A DNA stretch of 64,000 nt from Pedobacter sp. KBW06 (GTDB lineage: Bacteria > Bacteroidota > Bacteroidia > Sphingobacteriales > Sphingobacteriaceae). Within the stretch, counting starts at the first letter, position 1, and every line of letters begins with the position of its first letter. A program made the translations under genes and the position numbers. The notes below the pieces were generated by a model. That model saw only the letters and a program-made list of their open reading frames with translations. It ran no database searches and was not told the DNA's origin. Positions 56,178 through 64,000 of the stretch are shown piece by piece. The stretch lies in assembly GCF_003852525.1 (NCBI RefSeq), contig NZ_QAJL01000006.1, forward strand, positions 125,501-189,500, given 5' to 3'.

Positions 56178-57737
56178 TTAATTAAAAAGAATATAGATCA
56201 AAACCATTACGGCTGCAAGGCCCATCCAGATCATCCAAATCGACCTGGAATTGTCCACCACCTCAGCTTTTGCTTCAAGCAAGGAAGGGATGACCGGATT
56301 TATCCTCGGTTTTGTAATTAAGGTACTGATTACAATTACGATGCCCAGGGCCAGAAATATATAGAAAGAAAGGATTAGAAAATGTGGCCAATATCCTTTA
56401 TATGGATAATTTAACACATGACAGGCACCCAATATCAGGCAGATCAATCCCCCACCATAGAGTACGGTTTCTACAGAGATGCTATTTACACGTTTCCACA
56501 AAATACCTGCTAAGAAAACGACAGATAGCGGAGGTGCAAGTATAGACACCAGGCCCTGGCTCAATTCAAAAAAGTCCTTTCCGGAATAAGAGAAAAGCAG
56601 GGCAATCCCTACACCTGCTACCGCTGCGACAACCGTAACCCATCTTCCCATCTTTACCTGCTGCTCCTGATTCAGCACCCTGAATTGCGTCACCACATCC
56701 AAAGTAAACACCGTACAGAAAGCGTTTAAACTCGAGGACACCGTATCAATCAACGAGGCTATCAGTGCCGCAATGCTTAAGCCAAGTAAACCATGAGGCA
56801 TCAGATTTTTGACCATGGTAATATAGGCGCTGTCGGGCTGAGCCGTATCTTTAAATAAAACATAACACATGATCCCCGGAAGAATGAAGATTAAAGGCAT
56901 GATGATCTTGAGAACGGCAATAAATATTGCCCCATATTGTCCTTCTTTTAAATTCTCTGCTGCCAGTACTTTTTGTACAATCGTCTGATCCGCACACCAG
57001 TAATAAATGGCCACCACCGGATAGCCCAAAACAATGGCAATCCAGTTATATTCCGTGTTTGATGCCGGAAGAAAAAGTTTCCAGTACGAGACCGGTGTCT
57101 GGCTCAGCAAACTGTCTATATTTCCAATTTTCTGAAGGCCTAAAAAAGTAAGTACAATGGAAGATACAATGATGATCACCGATTGAAAGACACCCGTCCG
57201 GACAACCGCTTTTAATCCACCTACAGCAGTGAAGCTGGTGGCTATCAGTGCAATGATGACAATGGCCGTCAGTAAAGAGCAGTCGAATATCCCCGAAATC
57301 AATAAGCCGCCGGCATACAGGGCACTGCCCAGCCAAACCACCAATATGGAGATCAGGCTATAGATGACCAGAAAATTATAAGACCGTTTTCCAAAGCGAA
57401 TGAGTAAAAATTGCGGGATGGTGCTGATTTTGGTTTTCAGGTAATAGGGCAGGAAAATCATAGACAACAACATCAGAAATATCCAGGCCAGCAATTCAAA
57501 ATTACTACCAACTATCCCATGGGAAAACCCTATCCCTGCAAAACCAATTAACATCATCGGGCCGGCATTGGCACTAAATATAGAAAAACCAATCTGCCAC
57601 CATTTGAGGGTTCTTCCACCCAGAAAAATATCATTCTGACTTTTCTCTTTTCTATTCAGGTAAAATCCAACAAAGAACAAAACCGAGATATAACACCCCA
57701 GGACTAAATAATCAGCTTGATTAAATGATAAATTCAA
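56178..57737 (-). CDS. Sodium/solute symporter (SSS family), probable sugar transporter
   Basis: 519 aa with about 13-14 hydrophobic segments and the SSS signatures: FFVGFYLNRKEKSQNDIFLG, GGRTLKWWQIGFSIFSANAG and YYWCADQTIVQKVLAAEN. The family couples Na+ entry to uptake of sugars and related solutes. In this operon it is placed between the enolase-superfamily gene (15 bp) and the mutarotase-like gene (8 bp), so the most likely substrate is the deoxysugar metabolised by the operon, perhaps L-fucose. It would act in the inner membrane, after periplasmic release of the monosaccharide by glycosidases such as GH95. Confidence 0.93.
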   Translation of the reverse strand: MNLSFNQADYLVLGCYISVLFFVGFYLNRKEKSQNDIFLGGRTLKWWQIGFSIFSANAGPMMLIGFAGIGFSHGIVGSNFELLAWIFLMLLSMIFLPYYLKTKISTIPQFLLIRFGKRSYNFLVIYSLISILVVWLGSALYAGGLLISGIFDCSLLTAIVIIALIATSFTAVGGLKAVVRTGVFQSVIIIVSSIVLTFLGLQKIGNIDSLLSQTPVSYWKLFLPASNTEYNWIAIVLGYPVVAIYYWCADQTIVQKVLAAENLKEGQYGAIFIAVLKIIMPLIFILPGIMCYVLFKDTAQPDSAYITMVKNLMPHGLLGLSIAALIASLIDTVSSSLNAFCTVFTLDVVTQFRVLNQEQQVKMGRWVTVVAAVAGVGIALLFSYSGKDFFELSQGLVSILAPPLSVVFLAGILWKRVNSISVETVLYGGGLICLILGACHVLNYPYKGYWPHFLILSFYIFLALGIVIVISTLITKPRINPVIPSLLEAKAEVVDNSRSIWMIWMGLAAVMVLIYILFN

Positions 57738-57752
57738 AATCTATTTGGTTAA

Positions 57753-58925
57753 TTACATCGACACTACAGGATTGTACTTATGGATATTTTGCTTTTCCCA
57801 TACCCTTTCCCGTATGATCTTATTTTCTTTATAACAATAGTCCCAATCTATCCTTACCGGAAATCCTTCCGTCTCCGGCAGGATAAATTTCCCATCTTTC
57901 CATATTGGAGACACTAAAAAATACTGCCCAAGGCCATGCATAATAGAATAAAGATATTCGACCATCCCCGTCTCTTCTGCCGAGGCCATAAGCGCCGTTG
58001 AATATAGGGAATATCCGCCAGAAGAAAACTGGATTTTATGTTGCTGACAAAGATCTCTGACTTCCATCCATTCCTTTACCCCACCTATTTGTGTGGGAAC
58101 CGGTTGCAGGTGAGTTACCCCGCAGTTGACCAGGGTAGGGAAAATTTTAGCTGTACGCTCAGATTCCCCATAGGCTACGCTAACTGATACCCGCTTACAA
58201 AGTTTCTCGATCTGCTCATAAGCAGCCGAGTGCACCGGTTCCTCCAGCCAGCAGAGCCCTTCTTCTCCAACACCATCTATAAACCGGTACACGTCTTCAC
58301 AAGACCAGATCTGATTGGCGTCTACTGCCAGTTTCATGCGGTTACCCAGGAACTGCTGCACAAATTTTACCCGGGAGATGTCTTCTTTAATCTTAGTCCC
58401 AAAATCCTTTCCGACTTTCATTTTGTAACAGCTTGCTCCGGCATCTATAAAAACCTGTAACTCCTGCTCCAATTCCGCATAAGTATAATTGGTTCCTCCT
58501 CCGCTTCCGTACATCTTCACTTCATTACGCTGAGCACCCATGTACCGATACAAAGGGGTCTTTTTTCTTCTCGCTGCCAGATCATATAAGGCCATGTCAA
58601 TCTGACCAAGCAAAGCTGATGCAGTTCCCTTAAATCCTTCATTTCTGATAGACCAATAGAGTTTGGGATAAAAGTCTTTGTAGGGAACGGAATGGCTGTG
58701 GAACAGAATTGGAAATAAACAGGATTCCAGGATATTGATATAGGTATGATACACTGGTGCTTCTCCAATATTCCCATCTTCATCCTCGATGGTAATGATC
58801 GAAATCCCGAAATGCGGGAAAGGTCCCATCGTGGCGTCCTGAAAAGAAGTAACCGAAGGAACTTGCTCTAAAACCCTGATACGGATTTTTTGTATGTTAA
58901 AAATTTCGTGATCTATCTGATGCAT
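57753..58925 (-). CDS. Enolase-superfamily dehydratase (mandelate racemase/muconate lactonizing type)
   Basis: 390 aa. The capping domain is followed by a barrel with the Lys-x-Lys motif in CYKMKVGKDFG, and metal-binding acids in MKLAVDANQIW (Asp), GLCWLEEPVHSA (Glu) and VAYGESERTA (Glu). The usual Asp-His dyad is missing: QPD reads QPV in LQPVPTQIGG, and the SSH-type site reads SSGGYSLYS. Thus the lysines would be the main bases. Members include L-fuconate, L-rhamnonate and D-galactonate dehydratases, and the operon suggests an aldonate dehydratase. The start at 58925 directly abuts the stop of the aldo/keto reductase gene, indicating coupling. Confidence 0.85.
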   Translation of the reverse strand: MHQIDHEIFNIQKIRIRVLEQVPSVTSFQDATMGPFPHFGISIITIEDEDGNIGEAPVYHTYINILESCLFPILFHSHSVPYKDFYPKLYWSIRNEGFKGTASALLGQIDMALYDLAARRKKTPLYRYMGAQRNEVKMYGSGGGTNYTYAELEQELQVFIDAGASCYKMKVGKDFGTKIKEDISRVKFVQQFLGNRMKLAVDANQIWSCEDVYRFIDGVGEEGLCWLEEPVHSAAYEQIEKLCKRVSVSVAYGESERTAKIFPTLVNCGVTHLQPVPTQIGGVKEWMEVRDLCQQHKIQFSSGGYSLYSTALMASAEETGMVEYLYSIMHGLGQYFLVSPIWKDGKFILPETEGFPVRIDWDYCYKENKIIRERVWEKQNIHKYNPVVSM

Positions 58926-59834
58926 TTAAGTTTTGATGAGTGCCTGAAGGATGATAAAATATAGTGCTGGTGTTAACGGCCCTGCATGGAATGCAGAGAG
59001 CGTATCTGTCAGTTGTTGTGGGTTTGCTGCTCCGATCACAATTTTAACCGGATAAGGAAGACTGATCAAAAACCGATGGGCAAGCACGGATAAGGGCATA
59101 TTGTAGGCTTCTGCAATTTCGTTTACCTTTTTGGCCTGTTCCACACTATCTGAGTTGAGCCAATCGGGAGGAGCAGCCGTAAACGCGGAAAAATTGCAGC
59201 CCAGTAAACCCATATTCAGCGGGCTGGCGGCATAATATTCCTTTCCGCTTTCTATATAAAAAGGGACACTGGTACATAATGCATCTATGCAGCAGGCATT
59301 GAGTTTATTGTATTCCATAACCACATCGAACAGCTGACCTTCGAGATAAGGTTCCAGGAACTCTGGCGCATTTCCACCCAGGCCTAATTTCCTGGTATAC
59401 CCCTGATTTTTAAGGTCCTGCATTTGCTCCAGGATCCGTTCTATTTCGGCTTCCGGAATGGCAGAGGGATCGTGTAGAAAAAGTACATCAACAGCGGATA
59501 CACCAAGCGTTTGAAGACTATTTTCCAGGCTTCGTTTCATGCCATCTGCACTGTAGTCATAACGGGCTTCAGTTGCCAGGTAGCTTTTTAAACGTCCTAC
59601 CTTTGTGCTGATCAATGGCTTATTGCCAGTCCATTGTCCCAGTGCCTGTCCGATAAACTCCTCTGCATCCCCATAAGCCGGGGCCGTATCTATGGCTGAA
59701 AGGCCCTGTTCCAAAGCATTCAGAATGGTTTCCACAGACACTGCTGCCTCCACGTTCCCCCAAACACCGCCTAATCCGGCAGTGCCGAGCACCAATCGAT
59801 TTGTGAAAGAGAATGCCATATCCTGTTTTGTCAT
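58926..59834 (-). CDS. Aldo/keto reductase, probable aldose 1-dehydrogenase
   Basis: 302 aa, soluble. The catalytic tetrad is visible: Asp and Tyr in AIDTAPAYGDAEEF, Lys in LISTKVGRLK and His in DVLFLHDPSA. The C-terminal NAD(P)-binding segment includes KIVIGAANPQQL. The overall pattern is close to D-threo-aldose/L-fucose dehydrogenases and related enzymes that oxidise C1 of an aldose, rather than typical aldehyde reductases. It is located between the secreted protein gene (7 bp) and the enolase-superfamily gene (no gap), fitting an oxidation-then-dehydration route. A lactonase and the later 2-keto-3-deoxy-acid enzymes are not present in the window. Confidence 0.88.
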   Translation of the reverse strand: MTKQDMAFSFTNRLVLGTAGLGGVWGNVEAAVSVETILNALEQGLSAIDTAPAYGDAEEFIGQALGQWTGNKPLISTKVGRLKSYLATEARYDYSADGMKRSLENSLQTLGVSAVDVLFLHDPSAIPEAEIERILEQMQDLKNQGYTRKLGLGGNAPEFLEPYLEGQLFDVVMEYNKLNACCIDALCTSVPFYIESGKEYYAASPLNMGLLGCNFSAFTAAPPDWLNSDSVEQAKKVNEIAEAYNMPLSVLAHRFLISLPYPVKIVIGAANPQQLTDTLSAFHAGPLTPALYFIILQALIKT

Positions 59835-59841
59835 TTACAAT

Positions 59842-62172
59842 TTACAATAAGCCAGGCACACCTGCCTTATTAATTCTCACTTTAACCGTTTCTCCGGCCT
59901 TTATGTTTACTTTAGGCCAGTTTACAAATGCCGTATAACTCAGCGGCCTTAGCGACTGTTTTTCGGTCTCCCTGAGCATGGAGACACTGGCATCATACCT
60001 TGTTGGGTTATGTATGGAGAGTATGGTTTCTGATCCGTTATTTTCAAGAATTTTAGCCTCGACATGGTCAAACACATACATCTTTTTACTTTCCGGCCGT
60101 AAATAAATACCCGGCAGTTCCATAGCCATTAATATGCCGTTGGTTTCGGTCCAGCTGTTGCGGGTATTGATGAAATTACCGATACTCCCTTTACCCTCCG
60201 CATCACTTGGCTGAATCCGTTCCATTGAAGATCCGATCAGGTTATTGGTGGTGATATGTCCCGGCATGTTCACTGCCTCTGCCTGTGCATGCTGGATATC
60301 TCTGATCAGATCAGCATATTTTACGTTTCCTGTAGCGCGGAACAATTTGAAAAGGTAGTCGCCGGAAGCCGTACAGATTCCGGGCGCTGCATGTTTATTC
60401 TGGATACTTGCCCATACCGCCCCGGCCATATGGGATCCAAGCTTTCCAATGGCACTGTTTTCAGGAAAAACGGGATCGTAAGAAATGGCCCAGGTGGAAC
60501 ACAAAGCGGCTTGCACTTCTGCCATTTTCAGCCATTGTTTGTCACCTGTATAGTGGTACAGGGCCATGAGTGATTCCAGAAAACCAAATGCCGATTCTGA
60601 GTTGGCATCCTGGGAGATGTCTCCGCAGTCGCCACCGGTTAGCCCTTGTTGCTGAACATCCCGGCGATAATAAAATTTCGCGGATGCAGCAGCAACGGTC
60701 AGGAATTCTTTGTTTTGAAAATAGTCGGCAGCCAGGGCTAAACCCGCCGGCACAATAGCCGCCGCAGTAGAGTTATATACCGCTATTTCTCCTGTTTCTG
60801 GTGCAATGTATTGACCAAATTCTCCGGAACTTTTCCAGGTCCGTACAAAGGCCTTTGCCAACTTTTCGGCTGCAGTTTCCCATGCTGCTTTAATTGTATT
60901 TCCATGCCCCTGTGCCTTTAGCAACATCAGGTGTTTCATAAACCAAAGTAATGCATCTGAATTTTTCCTGACCATGGCTTGTACGGGTTTAAAATCAGGA
61001 TGCATTTTTTCCGGTCTGATCTCCCCGTTTGCTTTAATTCCCCCATAGAAATAGCCACTCTTTCCCTGGAGTTTGTTCACTACAAAATCCAGCTCAGCGG
61101 CCACCCGGCTGCGTTCTTTTTCATCGTTAAGCGCAAGCATAGGATAAGTATTCATCATTCCGCTCACCCATCCCAGTTGAAAATCTTTGTTGTTTTCCGG
61201 TGTATAATAAGAACCTGCCGGAACCTGCACAAAATTGCCCCTGGTAATTGTGGAAACCACTTCAAATAATTTACTCATGGGCAACAGGTTACGGGGCTGA
61301 TTATCGCCTGAGAAATCCTTACGGACCTCCATAAATTTGGTCAGCAAGGCAGGGATACTTTCGGCTTTAAAAACGTAAACCCTAAAATTCAGGGTAACTT
61401 CATCACCTGTTTTCCAATCCGGGGCGATGTCTCCACTGTTGTGAAAATCTCCAAATCCAGGTGCAAGCTTGCGTACAGCAGGTGCAGAAATGCCAAAACG
61501 ACAACTGTCCTTTTCTGCATTTTCGGAAATGGTCAGGCCATTATTACCTAATTTTGTCAGTTGTCCCGTCAACACGATAAAGCCGCTCTTTTCCTTTTCG
61601 GAAAAGAAGCACATGGCTGGTGTGGCAGCATTCCCTGTTTGCAATTGAACTGTAGAGGGCATGCCTTTTTCAATCGATAAACGTGGGTTATTGGAAATCG
61701 TCAGCGGAACGGAGGGATTATAATACATATCCTTCGGATAGGCCGGACTGTATCCATCGCCTATAGCACGATAGCGGTTCCCATTGTATACCGAGGCGGG
61801 TACCAGCACATAATTTTTCGGATTCCAGCGGCCAAAATCCAGGGAAGCTTCCACTGCCGACGATGGTGCTGTCCCCTCGCTAACCCGAAAGGATGCGGCA
61901 ATATCCACCGCTTCAGGATGTCCGGAAACCGGTGTATGTTTAAACTGTAACTGCCATGTTCCGGTATTTGTTTTTAACGGGCTGTTTTTACTAAAAAACT
62001 GCCGTGAAACAAGATCTGTTCCCTTAAACTGACTGACTGAAAAGTTTAAGGAACCATTTAAATTTCCTAAAATTTTATTCAGCGATTCTTGCTGTTGGGC
62101 CAGGGAAACAACGCTCCATGAACAACAGACCAGGACCCCGAAACTCTTTCTTAAAAACATCATTTTAATCAT
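59842..62172 (-). CDS. Secreted six-hairpin-like protein of unrecognised family
   Basis: 776 aa from the ATG at 62172 (MIKMMFLRKSFGVLVCCSWS, cleavage near SLAQ); an upstream in-frame ATG at 62217 would place extra residues before the signal. The N-terminal ~280 residues are a beta-sandwich (FRVSEGTAPSSAVEASLDFG, YNGNRYRAIGDGYSPAYPKD). Residues ~310-680 are helical hairpins (NSDALLWFMKHLMLLKAQGH, YNSTAAAIVPAGLALAADYF, DANSESAFGFLESLMALYHY), followed by a C-terminal beta domain (ILSIHNPTRYDASVSML). This order resembles GH-type (alpha/alpha)6 enzymes. I cannot name the family. As the first gene of the deoxysugar operon, it may release the sugar that the following genes import and oxidise. Confidence 0.6.
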   Translation of the reverse strand: MIKMMFLRKSFGVLVCCSWSVVSLAQQQESLNKILGNLNGSLNFSVSQFKGTDLVSRQFFSKNSPLKTNTGTWQLQFKHTPVSGHPEAVDIAASFRVSEGTAPSSAVEASLDFGRWNPKNYVLVPASVYNGNRYRAIGDGYSPAYPKDMYYNPSVPLTISNNPRLSIEKGMPSTVQLQTGNAATPAMCFFSEKEKSGFIVLTGQLTKLGNNGLTISENAEKDSCRFGISAPAVRKLAPGFGDFHNSGDIAPDWKTGDEVTLNFRVYVFKAESIPALLTKFMEVRKDFSGDNQPRNLLPMSKLFEVVSTITRGNFVQVPAGSYYTPENNKDFQLGWVSGMMNTYPMLALNDEKERSRVAAELDFVVNKLQGKSGYFYGGIKANGEIRPEKMHPDFKPVQAMVRKNSDALLWFMKHLMLLKAQGHGNTIKAAWETAAEKLAKAFVRTWKSSGEFGQYIAPETGEIAVYNSTAAAIVPAGLALAADYFQNKEFLTVAAASAKFYYRRDVQQQGLTGGDCGDISQDANSESAFGFLESLMALYHYTGDKQWLKMAEVQAALCSTWAISYDPVFPENSAIGKLGSHMAGAVWASIQNKHAAPGICTASGDYLFKLFRATGNVKYADLIRDIQHAQAEAVNMPGHITTNNLIGSSMERIQPSDAEGKGSIGNFINTRNSWTETNGILMAMELPGIYLRPESKKMYVFDHVEAKILENNGSETILSIHNPTRYDASVSMLRETEKQSLRPLSYTAFVNWPKVNIKAGETVKVRINKAGVPGLL

Positions 62173-62623
62173 TTGTGTGTGTAAACAAATATTCCATTGC
62201 AAACAACAGGATACCACATCTAATTTGATTATTACAGATGCTATTTTTGCCTTTATGTTTTATCAATTGATGAATATTGAAGGCTTCCTAATCTCGTGCC
62301 CAGATCAAAGATTTAAAGGATTGATTATGGCGTCATGTCATGATTCTAAAATTACTTGCTTATATTTAGTATAAACCGTTCTCAAAACTCATCCGAATGA
62401 CTAATCATCCTTCAAGCCAGCAGGAATCCCAGGTTACCGGCCGTTTTCCTTCCATTTTTATTCGAAAATTGAAATTTAAAGTCCAACCAGACTGTTTCCA
62501 TAATCTGGAATTCAGCTCCATCATTTGGAACCTCTAATCCTCCAAACTTCCCCTAAACTGAATTAAAAGCTATTTATTGGTTTGGCACCGGTTTAGATTA
62601 ACACTCATCAAAACCTATAAATC
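62173..62623. promoter_or_regulatory. Divergent intergenic region before the exopolysaccharide genes
   Basis: 451 bp between the deoxysugar operon and the response regulator gene. It should contain both promoters. I found no convincing promoter elements, long dyads or genes. Confidence 0.4.
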
Positions 62624-63061
62624 ATGGAAACAACAAGTCCCAAATTCAAAATATTTCTGGTAGATGACGATACCTTTTGCCTGAACCTGTATAGAATCTA
62701 TCTTGAAAACGCTGACTATAAAGACATCAGCATTTTTGAGAACGAAACCACCTGTCTCAATCATTTAACAGAAAAACCAGATGTTATTTTTCTGGATTAT
62801 GGATTGAACAACCTAAGTGGTATTGAAGTACTGAAAAAAATAAAAAGGTTCAACCCAGACATCTTTGTCGTCTTTCTGTCCGGACAAGCAAATATCGCGA
62901 CCGCAGTAAACGCTTTAAAATTCGGGGCTTTTGATTACATCGTAAAAGGGCCGGAAGAATTAATGCAAATCACGAAGGTCCTGCTTAAGGTTAAGGAAAT
63001 TCAGGAATTGATGAAACAGAAGAAACCTGGTTTTTTCAGCAAAATAGCCTCCTTATTCTAA
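62624..63061 (+). CDS. Single-domain response regulator
   Basis: 145 aa. The receiver fold starts with KIFLVDDDTFCLNLYRIYLE, has the phosphoacceptor Asp in DVIFLDYGLNNLSGIEVL, the Thr/Ser switch in VVFLSGQANIATAV and the conserved Lys in FDYIVKGPEEL. There is no output domain; the C-terminal ~25 residues form a Lys-rich helix. The partner kinase is not seen nearby. It precedes the polysaccharide export gene by 12 bp on the same strand and may act by protein contact on exopolysaccharide synthesis or export. Such lone receivers before export genes are also known in other Bacteroidota loci (from memory). Confidence 0.9.
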   Translation: METTSPKFKIFLVDDDTFCLNLYRIYLENADYKDISIFENETTCLNHLTEKPDVIFLDYGLNNLSGIEVLKKIKRFNPDIFVVFLSGQANIATAVNALKFGAFDYIVKGPEELMQITKVLLKVKEIQELMKQKKPGFFSKIASLF

Positions 63062-63073
63062 TCATAAAAAATC

Positions 63074-63823
63074 ATGAAAACGTCATTCCCTTGCGTCATT
63101 GTAATGTTCACAGTCTTATTCTTTTCTTCCTGTACCACTCAGAATTTACTGTCAGGGGCCAGGCAAAACACCCGTTTTACAGATTCGCTTTTCGCCTATA
63201 ATCCACATTACGAATACACACTGGAAAAAGACGACAAAATCAGCATTAGCGTGTGGGATCATGATGACCTGAGCGTTGGCTCTGTTTACGGGATTTACAA
63301 TTCCAATGAAGTCTACGGCAAATGGTTAATGATCAATACCGAAGGCACCGTAACCGTCCCTAAACTTGGGGAAGTAAACTTATTAGGATTAACTGTTCCT
63401 CAGGCAAAAGAAAAACTGACCCTGGGATTTAAAAAGTGGATTGTCAACCCGATCATTGAAATAAAGATCCTAAATAAAGAGGTGTCGATATTAGGCGAGC
63501 TTAAAACTCCCGGAAAATATCTGCTGGAAAAAAGCAACACCACCTTACTGGACATCATCAGCCGGGCCGGCGACTTCGACTTTTATGCCAATAAGAAAAA
63601 GATTCAAATTGTAAGGATGGTCGATAATAAACCCGTAACGCATATTGCAGACCTGACCACTATGGAAAATTACCTGAGTTCAAACATCCAGATACATCCT
63701 GGAGATGTGATCTATGTACCTAGCCGTAAAGGTAAACATTGGGATAAAAGAGTCGGCTCCACCATTGTACCTATTGCTTCGGCGATCAGCTCGATAGTAT
63801 TGATTTGGGGGATTTTAAAATAA
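63074..63823 (+). CDS. Polysaccharide export lipoprotein, Wza/BexD type
   Basis: 249 aa. The lipoprotein signal has the lipobox FFSSC (MKTSFPCVIVMFTVLFFSSC). The polysaccharide-export domain follows (YTLEKDDKISISVWDHDDLS, EGTVTVPKLGEVNLLGLTVP), then an SLBB-type domain (EVSILGELKTPGKYLLEKSN, TLLDIISRAGDF). The C-terminus ends in a hydrophobic helix (STIVPIASAISSIVLIWGIL), as in Wza where it crosses the outer membrane. It forms the outer-membrane channel for capsule or exopolysaccharide. It is located between the response regulator and the partial chain-length protein (5 bp). Confidence 0.93.
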   Translation: MKTSFPCVIVMFTVLFFSSCTTQNLLSGARQNTRFTDSLFAYNPHYEYTLEKDDKISISVWDHDDLSVGSVYGIYNSNEVYGKWLMINTEGTVTVPKLGEVNLLGLTVPQAKEKLTLGFKKWIVNPIIEIKILNKEVSILGELKTPGKYLLEKSNTTLLDIISRAGDFDFYANKKKIQIVRMVDNKPVTHIADLTTMENYLSSNIQIHPGDVIYVPSRKGKHWDKRVGSTIVPIASAISSIVLIWGILK

Positions 63824-63828
63824 AGGTC

Positions 63829-64000
63829 ATGAGCAATTCAAAAGATAGTTTAGATGCACTTCGCCCACTGTACCGGGGATTACCCATCATTTTACTGACG
63901 ATATTTTTTGCTGTTCTTATTGCAAAAAAATACCTGAAATACACGACTCCTGAATATGAAAGTACCGCCAAAATAAAACTGGCGGATATCCACGAAGGCG
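63829..64000 (+). CDS. Wzz/Wzc-type polysaccharide co-polymerase, partial (N-terminus)
   Basis: Starts at ATG 63829, with AAAGG as a ribosome-binding site over the previous stop, and runs off the window after 57 codons. The visible part has a hydrophobic helix (GLPIILLTIFFAVLIAKKYL) followed by YTTPEYESTAKIKLADI, typical of the first membrane segment and periplasmic start of chain-length determinants. It may be a full Wzc with a C-terminal tyrosine kinase, which cannot be seen here. It probably cooperates with the Wza-type protein in export. Confidence 0.8.
   Translation, partial: MSNSKDSLDALRPLYRGLPIILLTIFFAVLIAKKYLKYTTPEYESTAKIKLADIHEG

Noticed and set aside
1..64000. CRISPR array, transposon or prophage
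   Set aside because: No direct repeat arrays, transposases, integrases or phage structural genes seen.

Overview
The window looks like chromosomal DNA of a Bacteroidota bacterium, most likely a Sphingobacteriaceae member such as Pedobacter. That placement is an inference from the tandem SusC/SusD pairs, the hybrid two-component regulator, the Bacteroidota-type TAnnTTTG promoter element, the scarcity of Shine-Dalgarno sequences and a DUF6266 protein. No rRNA, tRNA, CRISPR array, transposase or phage module was seen.

About 58 kb (3.6-62.2 kb) is a large glycan-utilisation region, almost all on the minus strand. Reading in the direction of transcription (high to low coordinates): (i) 62.2-55.7 kb, a catabolic operon with a secreted helical-toroid protein of unknown family, an aldo/keto reductase, an enolase-superfamily dehydratase, an SSS sugar symporter and a membrane-anchored L-rhamnose-mutarotase-like protein, which resembles a non-phosphorylative L-fucose/6-deoxysugar pathway; (ii) a plus-strand 35-codon ORF plus AraC regulator (54.7-55.7 kb); (iii) 54.2-49.2 kb, a SusC/SusD pair ended by a perfect 40-bp palindromic terminator, then GH3, GH43-CBM32-FN3, GH92 and an 851-aa protein (49.0-40.0 kb), another strong terminator, and its 783-aa-class paralogue (39.8-37.5 kb); (iv) a Tat-exported metallophosphoesterase and a hybrid two-component sensor/regulator (HTCS, 35.6-31.6 kb); (v) two tandem SusC/SusD pairs (31.3-21.9 kb) followed by GH105, DUF2264, an unrecognised secreted protein and GH43 (21.7-16.0 kb); (vi) a decayed Gfo/Idh/MocA oxidoreductase with a 4-bp slippage frameshift, and plus-strand AraC and YjdF-like genes; (vii) 13.2-3.65 kb, a tight operon GH110-GH95-GH36-GH20 ending in a truncated glycosidase fragment.

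Together the enzymes would remove alpha-1,3-galactose, L-fucose or L-galactose, alpha-galactose, beta-HexNAc, uronic acids, pentoses and mannose. SusC/SusD pairs would import the oligosaccharides, HTCS would sense one of them, and the 56-60 kb operon would oxidise a released deoxysugar. The natural substrate is not known. A fucosylated, uronic-acid-containing heteropolysaccharide (plant arabinogalactan, a bacterial exopolysaccharide or a complex glycoprotein glycan) fits best, as an inference.

Outside this region, the left edge has a GbsR/MarR regulator with a membrane-SRPBCC gene, an ECF sigma factor with a terminator, and a DUF6266-GNAT fusion. The right edge begins an exopolysaccharide export operon on the plus strand (single-domain response regulator, Wza-type lipoprotein, start of a Wzz/Wzc-type protein). 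The least explained parts are the unrecognised enzyme-like proteins (17.5, 37.5, 40.0 and 59.8 kb), the DUF6266-GNAT fusion and several intergenic dyads.
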